In this document: one piece after another, positions 4,274 through 6,181 of the stretch
Position numbering within the stretch: the stretch's first letter is position 1
How the letters are laid out: each line of letters begins with the position of its first letter
Source of the DNA: Clostridia bacterium
GTDB lineage: Bacteria; Bacillota; Clostridia; Lachnospirales; CAG-274
Direction: 5' to 3'
Assembly (NCBI GenBank): GCA_030536675.1
Contig: JAUNPM010000102.1
Location: 1 to 6,181, forward strand
Length of the DNA stretch: 6,181 nt
Program-made: the position numbers and the translations under genes
Notes under the pieces: model-generated
What the model was told of the DNA's origin: nothing
What the model saw: only the letters and a program-made list of their open reading frames with translations
Database searches by the model: none

Positions 4274-6181
4274 ATGAAAAAGAAAGTTTTAAGTGTAAGC
4301 TTAGCTTTTGCTATGGCTTTCAGCAGTATTGGATTGAGTTCCGTTTCTGCTGCTATTGACAGCAGTTGGATTGTTGACTGGACCGGTAAAGACGGAAGTA
4401 TAAATTTTAATGTTACGGCAACTGATGATAATACGGTTGTTATGGAAAATACAAAGGCTAATAACGGCAAGTTTTCAGACGGTGAAGACAGTATAATTTA
4501 TTATGCCAAGGAATTTGATAATACGGATGATTTTGAAATAAGTGCAAAGGTTACAATAGATGAATATAACACAATGGAAGAAAGCAGTAACCCTCAGCAG
4601 GGCTCTGTAGGTATTGCTGTTTTGGATTCACTTTATCACAAGACAGATGATGTTTCATATGATGACGGACTTTTCTTGGGTACTTATGCGGAAAGTAAGT
4701 CAGATGACCTTACTTTCAGAGCTATGTCAAGAAATTCATCTGATAAGAAAACAATAAGTGAGGCGCTTTCCGATCCAATATCCAATACGGGAAGCAATTT
4801 AGGTTCATTTACTCTTTCAATTAAAAAAGTAGGAAATGCTTATACCCTTAACTGTGGAAATAAAAGTCAGGTTGTGGAAATGACTTCTTTTGAAAACACA
4901 ATTTACCCTTGTTTATATATTGCCAGAAATGTTAAAGCTACATTTTCAGATGTTAAAATAACCCAAGCATCAAAAAAGCCTGCTTCAATGGAAATTGAAG
5001 GAAGCTGCAAGACTGTTTATACCTATGGTGAGGAGCTTGATCTTACAGGAATAAAGGCTATTGTTACCTATGATGACAGTACCAAAGAGGAGGTCACTGA
5101 TTATCTTGTAAAGGGATATGACCCTAAAAAAACAGGAAAGCAGACGGTTACTCTTGTAAAGGGAAGTGCGGAAGCCTCTATAACAGTTGAAGTAAATGAT
5201 TTGGAAGTTAAGGAAGTTAATGTTGATTTTATTCCTGTAAAGAGTACTTATGCAAAAGGTGATTTATTTAAATCCGAAGGTATGCAGATAAGTGCAGTGT
5301 ATTCAGACGGTACAAGTAAAATACTTGAGCCGGAGGAGTATACTTTAAAAATTGACGGTAAGATTTTGGAAGACGGTAAGCAGATAAATGAAGTAGGAAA
5401 AAAGCAGGTCAAAGTCTATGTAAATGAAAAGGAAGGCTTGTCCTCTAAAGTTACAGGTAGCTTTTACATTACCGTAAATAAAAATTCTATTGACACTATA
5501 AGTGTTAAAGAGCCTGAAAAGAAAATTTATTATATAGGTGATGAATTTGACCCTAAGGGTATGACTGTTACATCAAGTTATATAAATAATTCGGGAGATA
5601 AGGTTGAAGAAATTTTAAAGAGCAGTGATTATACTGTTTCAGGTTTTGAAAGTGATACTGTCGGAGATAAGACCATTGTTGTAACATCAGCTGCAAACAG
5701 TGATGTTACTGCAAGTTTTAAGGTAAATGTTTTTGAAAGACAGCCTGAAAGTATACAGATAAGTGAATATCCAAGAACAACTTATGCTGTTGGAGAAGAA
5801 TTTGATCCCAAGGGTATGATAGTTTCTGTGGTTTATGATAACGGTGATGTTGAAGAAATAGATAGATATAATGTTGACCTTTCAAGTTTTGATACAAGTT
5901 CTGTGGGAACAACTTCCGTTAATATTTCAGCAGAAGGATATGAAAAGGAATTGCGATTTGCGGAATTTACACATATACATCCTTTTCAAGAATTCCGGAT
6001 AAAGATACCTTTTATCAATAACGATAAAATCTATTCTACCCGGGAGGGTGAAGAAGTGATTGTATCGGCAACTCCCGAGATCAATGCTAAAGATTTTAAG
6101 TTCAGGATCGAGTCTGTCGATCCGGTCTATCAGGGCATGATCAATGTCAAACCTAAATGGAACATCTGGTTCGGTAAATAT
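4274..6181 (+). CDS. Secreted multidomain surface protein: Con A-like domain plus four Ig-like repeats, partial
   Basis: An open frame of 636 codons with no stop before the window end, so the C-terminus is missing. Residues 1-26 are a signal peptide (K2-K4, hydrophobic core, cleavage after V24-S-A26 or A27). Residues about 31-232 look like a concanavalin-A/laminin-G-type beta-sandwich, the kind that precedes catalytic or carbohydrate-binding modules in clostridial polysaccharide-degrading proteins. Four Big_3-type Ig-like repeats follow (about 236-308, 309-402, 403-487 and 488-566). From about residue 567 the sequence no longer resembles them and codon usage changes. No sortase motif, dockerin or catalytic domain is visible in this part. 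AGGGGG (4261-4266) lies 7 nt before the ATG. A role in binding or degrading glycans at the cell surface is plausible but inferred. Confidence 0.85.
   Translation, partial: MKKKVLSVSLAFAMAFSSIGLSSVSAAIDSSWIVDWTGKDGSINFNVTATDDNTVVMENTKANNGKFSDGEDSIIYYAKEFDNTDDFEISAKVTIDEYNTMEESSNPQQGSVGIAVLDSLYHKTDDVSYDDGLFLGTYAESKSDDLTFRAMSRNSSDKKTISEALSDPISNTGSNLGSFTLSIKKVGNAYTLNCGNKSQVVEMTSFENTIYPCLYIARNVKATFSDVKITQASKKPASMEIEGSCKTVYTYGEELDLTGIKAIVTYDDSTKEEVTDYLVKGYDPKKTGKQTVTLVKGSAEASITVEVNDLEVKEVNVDFIPVKSTYAKGDLFKSEGMQISAVYSDGTSKILEPEEYTLKIDGKILEDGKQINEVGKKQVKVYVNEKEGLSSKVTGSFYITVNKNSIDTISVKEPEKKIYYIGDEFDPKGMTVTSSYINNSGDKVEEILKSSDYTVSGFESDTVGDKTIVVTSAANSDVTASFKVNVFERQPESIQISEYPRTTYAVGEEFDPKGMIVSVVYDNGDVEEIDRYNVDLSSFDTSSVGTTSVNISAEGYEKELRFAEFTHIHPFQEFRIKIPFINNDKIYSTREGEEVIVSATPEINAKDFKFRIESVDPVYQGMINVKPKWNIWFGKY
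4979..5971 (+). repeat. Four tandem Big_3-type Ig-like repeats in the surface protein
   Basis: Each unit follows the pattern: short strand, 'Y-x-x-G-(D/E)-E-F-D-P-K-G-M', 'V-x-x-x-Y-x-(D/N)-G/S', then an alternating hydrophobic end strand. The anchors are Y249-T-Y-G-E-E-L-D (unit 1), Y326-A-K-G-D-L-F (unit 2), Y420-I-G-D-E-F-D-P-K-G-M (unit 3) and Y504-A-V-G-E-E-F-D-P-K-G-M (unit 4). Unit 2 is the most divergent and carries extra residues (about 360-372). Units 3 and 4 are most alike, and E-F-D-P-K-G-M is nearly the same at the DNA level (5543-5563 and 5798-5818). Such repeats act as spacers or adhesive modules on Gram-positive surfaces. Confidence 0.75.

Noticed and set aside
4258..4470. Leftward open frame over the start of the surface-protein gene
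   Set aside because: It is antisense to a clear signal peptide and domain start with its own promoter and ribosome binding site, so it is a shadow.
5927..6181. Leftward open frame opposite the right end of the surface-protein gene
   Set aside because: It has about 84 codons without a stop and no start inside the window. If the right end is a chimera it could be the true coding strand, but the rightward frame is continuous with the gene and has the more protein-like sequence.

Overview
The window is AT-rich (roughly one third G+C), has strong AGGAGG-type ribosome binding sites and good sigma-A-type promoters, and encodes clostridial-looking proteins. It most resembles a low-GC, spore-forming, Gram-positive anaerobe of the class Clostridia. 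No species can be named from the sequence alone. There are six protein-coding genes, two of them cut by the window ends. No tRNA, rRNA, CRISPR array or insertion sequence was seen.

Left part (1-1630 and on to 2426). A leftward gene runs off the window start and encodes the first 173 residues of a phosphonoacetaldehyde hydrolase (PhnX, HAD superfamily) with its active-site residues in place. A 289-nt AT-rich divergent region follows, with a promoter on each side. Rightward from it runs a two-gene operon: an ABC-transporter ATPase whose catalytic motifs are unusually degenerate, then an overlapping six-helix ABC-2-type permease. Two dyads over the operon promoter and a hairpin directly before the first ribosome binding site suggest regulation.

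Middle part (2427-4120). A strong bidirectional hairpin terminator separates the operon from a convergent leftward gene for a 308-residue protein with 23 cysteines, including a CCCC run and an Asn/Gly/Cys tail. It looks like a spore-envelope protein, and a sigma-K-like promoter upstream supports that. On the other side of the same short intergenic region, a sigma-A-like extended -10 promoter drives a small predicted lipoprotein.

Right part (4121-6181). A clear promoter precedes a large secreted or surface protein, open to the window end. It has a signal peptide, a probable concanavalin-A-like beta-sandwich and four bacterial Ig-like (Big_3-type) repeats. Its last 70 or so codons change codon usage abruptly near an EcoRI site, which could be a sequence chimera or an acquired domain.

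The genes do not form one pathway. The most unusual items are the ATPase with non-canonical catalytic residues, the Cys-rich probable spore protein with its shared divergent promoter region, and the compositional switch at the right end.
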